A DNA stretch of 5,902 nucleotides, taken from Oligoflexia bacterium. GTDB lineage: Bacteria > Bdellovibrionota > UBA1018 > CAIMNF01. Below, piece after piece: positions 4,514 through 5,902 of the stretch (the first letter of the stretch is position 1; each line of letters opens with the position of its first letter). The notes beneath the pieces are model-generated. The model saw only the letters and a program-made list of their open reading frames with translations. It was not told where the DNA came from and made no database searches. The position numbers were made by a program, and so were the translations under genes. The stretch lies in assembly GCA_903842755.1 (NCBI GenBank), contig CAIMNF010000269.1, forward strand, positions 1 to 5,902, read 5' to 3'.

Positions 4514-5557
4514 ATGAACTATAAACTTAATGGTCTTCTGGGCTTATTCGCTTTTTCGTTCAATGTTAGTGCTTTTGCTGGAGTGGGTGCTCCACTCACC
4601 TCATGCATAGGTCAATCCCTGAGCCTAGCAGTCACGGAAGACACCCCTTTTGTGAATTTGCCTTTCCGTTTCCCAAGCGGCTCCGTCCAAACGGGATGGT
4701 TCCTGGTTGATTTTGGGAGCAACCTCTCACACCTCGACCCTGATCGATCCCCCAAAGATGCGGACGGAAAATCTATTGATCCCCAGGCCCTTTGGTTTTT
4801 TGCTCCAATGCCCTTTCCTGAATTTAGTTGGAGTGATTTTTCACAATTCAAACTATCTGTAGATCAAGTGGGTATCGTCGGGACCAATGTTCTTGCGCAA
4901 GACGTTTACACTCTGGATGCGATTCACCATCAACTTTATCAATCTTCGCCTGCGCAGTTTTGTGCGGACTCTACCCTACGCGCAGCGGGATTTGTACCAC
5001 TCACCACGACGGGTTATTTTGTGGGGGATCCCAAGACCCAACCGCTTTTCCCATTGGAGCATATTAAACCTTCGACCCCGAACCCCTTACAGCTCACTGT
5101 TCCCAATATTCCTACTCTTCCCATTCGGATTGCCGGAGTTCCTGCGGTTGCGCAGATGGATACAGGGTTTAGTGATCGTGTTTACCCCTTTTCGGTAAAT
5201 ATCAATACGGCTCTGTTGAACGCCATCAATCAAAGCGCACCCCTGTTGGTTCGCGCGGATGAAATTCCAGTCACCAAACTGACCACTTGCGTTCCAAACG
5301 CCTATACCACCATGACGGCCTACCGCTTGGTTCAAGGACAAACTCTGGATTGGATCGCACAAGACGGCCGGGTGGCGCGGTCCTTTGATCAAGCGATTTA
5401 TTTTTTAAAAGAAGTCTCGCCCGAAGCGGAACCCTGCGAAGGTATTGGGACCTGGGAAATTCCCGCCGCACAATTAGGGGCCTCGTTTTTAAAATCCTTT
5501 GGTTTAGTGATTTTCAATGGGACTGCACAAACGCTTTGGGTTCCAACTCAGCCCTAA
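4514..5557 (+). CDS. Exported two-lobed pepsin/retropepsin-like aspartic protease
   Basis: A 347-residue protein with a signal peptide ending A-F-A at residue 22. Two lobes each show the aspartic-protease pattern. Lobe 1 has FLVDFGSNLSHLD (63-75), with Asp66 in a D-F-G-S motif, then GIVGTNVL (120-127) followed by a VYTLD strand. Lobe 2 has AQMDTGFSDRV (213-223), with Asp216 in a canonical D-T-G motif, then QLGASFLKSFGLVIFNGTAQ (320-339), which matches the usual C-terminal hydrophobic-Gly strand of pepsin-like enzymes. Four cysteines (31, 150, 259, 308) suggest disulfides and an exported enzyme. Phe in place of Thr or Ser in the first motif is unusual; both catalytic aspartates are kept, so activity is possible but uncertain. 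The Shine-Dalgarno GGAGG lies 13 bases from the ATG, longer than ideal, but no other in-frame start is plausible. Two candidate promoters lie upstream. The likely role is secreted or periplasmic peptide cleavage. Confidence 0.75.
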   Translation: MNYKLNGLLGLFAFSFNVSAFAGVGAPLTSCIGQSLSLAVTEDTPFVNLPFRFPSGSVQTGWFLVDFGSNLSHLDPDRSPKDADGKSIDPQALWFFAPMPFPEFSWSDFSQFKLSVDQVGIVGTNVLAQDVYTLDAIHHQLYQSSPAQFCADSTLRAAGFVPLTTTGYFVGDPKTQPLFPLEHIKPSTPNPLQLTVPNIPTLPIRIAGVPAVAQMDTGFSDRVYPFSVNINTALLNAINQSAPLLVRADEIPVTKLTTCVPNAYTTMTAYRLVQGQTLDWIAQDGRVARSFDQAIYFLKEVSPEAEPCEGIGTWEIPAAQLGASFLKSFGLVIFNGTAQTLWVPTQP

Positions 5558-5574
5558 ATTAAAACGAATTTAGG
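5553..5574. terminator. Bidirectional hairpin containing both convergent stop codons
   Basis: CCTAAATT (5553-5560) and AATTTAGG (5567-5574) form a perfect 8-bp stem with a 6-base loop AAAACG. The protease stop TAA lies in the left arm and the opposite gene's stop lies in the right arm. The stem is AT-rich and neither side has a strong U tract, so termination may be weak. Confidence 0.5.
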
Positions 5575-5902
5575 ATTTCCCGTTCTTCAAAACAGCCTGA
5601 TAAAGCGGTGTGTATAAATCATCCAAATAAGGGACCGCAACTTCCGCTCGCTGATCCATTTCGGTAAATTGAACGGGTACTGCTAACAATGCTAGGGGGG
5701 TCGACTCGCTTGCTTCCCCCATACAAAAAACCGCCGCCGCCGCAACGGAGTCCGCACTATTCACCCGCGTGAACTTTAACGGCTTACCGAATAAATCGTG
5801 GACCCCGACTTTGCTCTGCGTTCCTTCGAACCCGGCGTGCGCCAATGAAACCCCGGTTACGCCTAAACGGAGCGGAGAAGATTTCGAATCCGTTAAGACC
5901 AC
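5570..5902 (-). CDS. CofE-like (F420-0:L-glutamate ligase family) protein, C-terminal part
   Basis: The open frame runs off the right edge, leaving 110 residues; the GTG at 5902 is probably internal. Several features match the C-terminal half of the CofE family (usually about 250 residues), which attaches glutamate to coenzyme F420-0 in F420-making organisms. In order these are VLTDSKSSPLRLG (family pattern S-D-T-x-G-x-P-x-R-x-G), a GVSLAHAGFEG segment (family A-I-G-x-A-G), HDLFGKPLKFTRVNSADSVA (family D-x-x-G-x-x-L-x-x-T-x-x-A-x-A-D-x-x-A), and AAAAVFCMGEASESTPLALL (family A-A-A-E-L-V-M-G-x-x-x-x-x-x-P). The tail from about residue 80 is not part of the usual pattern. No other F420 gene is visible, so this may be an orphan paralogue with a different substrate. 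It is convergent with the protease gene, with 12 bp between their stops. Confidence 0.65.
   Translation of the reverse strand: MVLTDSKSSPLRLGVTGVSLAHAGFEGTQSKVGVHDLFGKPLKFTRVNSADSVAAAAVFCMGEASESTPLALLAVPVQFTEMDQRAEVAVPYLDDLYTPLYQAVLKNGKS

Larger units (their letters stand above)
4367..4527. repeat. Inverted repeat spanning both divergent start codons
   Basis: TCCATGAACTATA at 4511-4523 on the plus strand is repeated exactly on the minus strand at 4367-4379. Extending outward to 4363 and 4527 adds one mismatch and three matches (16/17). Both divergent genes therefore begin with the same bases before and after ATG and encode Met-Asn-Tyr. Confidence 0.7.

Noticed and set aside
4612..5471. Open frames overlapping the protease gene on both strands (such as 4612-4851, 4887-5198, 5087-5392, 5271-5471)
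   Set aside because: They sit in other frames of a well-supported exported protease, lack start signals and domain features, and are the expected shadows of a long coding region.

Overview
This looks like a chromosomal segment of a Gram-negative bacterium with many secreted proteins. I infer the Bdellovibrionota (Bdellovibrio-like predators) as the best guess. The reasons are moderate GC, a run of orphan Sec-exported proteins, an Ig-like surface or periplasmic protein behind a near-consensus sigma-28 (FliA) promoter, and an isolated CofE-like gene. No ribosomal, tRNA or other marker gene is present, so the assignment is tentative.

Layout. (1) Left, minus strand: three co-directional genes read 1480->941 (small secreted protein), 891->157 (protein with one CXXCH motif, GTG start, strong ribosome binding site) and 80->1 (signal peptide of a gene cut by the window edge), probably one transcription unit. 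(2) Divergent from it, plus strand: 1590-2186, a secreted beta-rich protein whose predicted transcription start falls on its ATG, so its mRNA is probably leaderless. (3) 2177-2356: a 180-bp structure bounded by 31-bp imperfect inverted repeats (27/31 matching). The left arm contains the stop codon of the preceding gene and the right arm ends just before the next promoter. (4) 2423-2959, plus: a small secreted four-cysteine protein with a good promoter and Shine-Dalgarno. (5) 4376->2970, minus: a 468-residue Ig-like-repeat exported protein. (6) 4514-5557, plus, divergent from (5): an exported two-lobed pepsin/retropepsin-like aspartic protease. (7) 5902->5570, minus, cut by the right edge: the C-terminal part of a CofE-like (F420-0:L-glutamate ligase family) protein.

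How the parts may work together. Six of the seven genes begin with signal peptides, so the window is mostly a set of cell-envelope or secreted products. The most informative regulatory site is the 137-bp gap between the Ig-like gene and the protease. There a sigma-28 promoter for the former and a sigma-70-like promoter for the latter overlap face to face and could not both hold RNA polymerase. The two start regions are also a 17-bp inverted repeat with one mismatch. I infer a mutually exclusive switch between a motility-phase surface protein and a secreted protease. Both convergent gene pairs are very compact (10 and 12 bp between stop codons), and the second has a hairpin that contains both stop codons. 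No CRISPR array, tRNA, rRNA or recognisable insertion sequence was seen.
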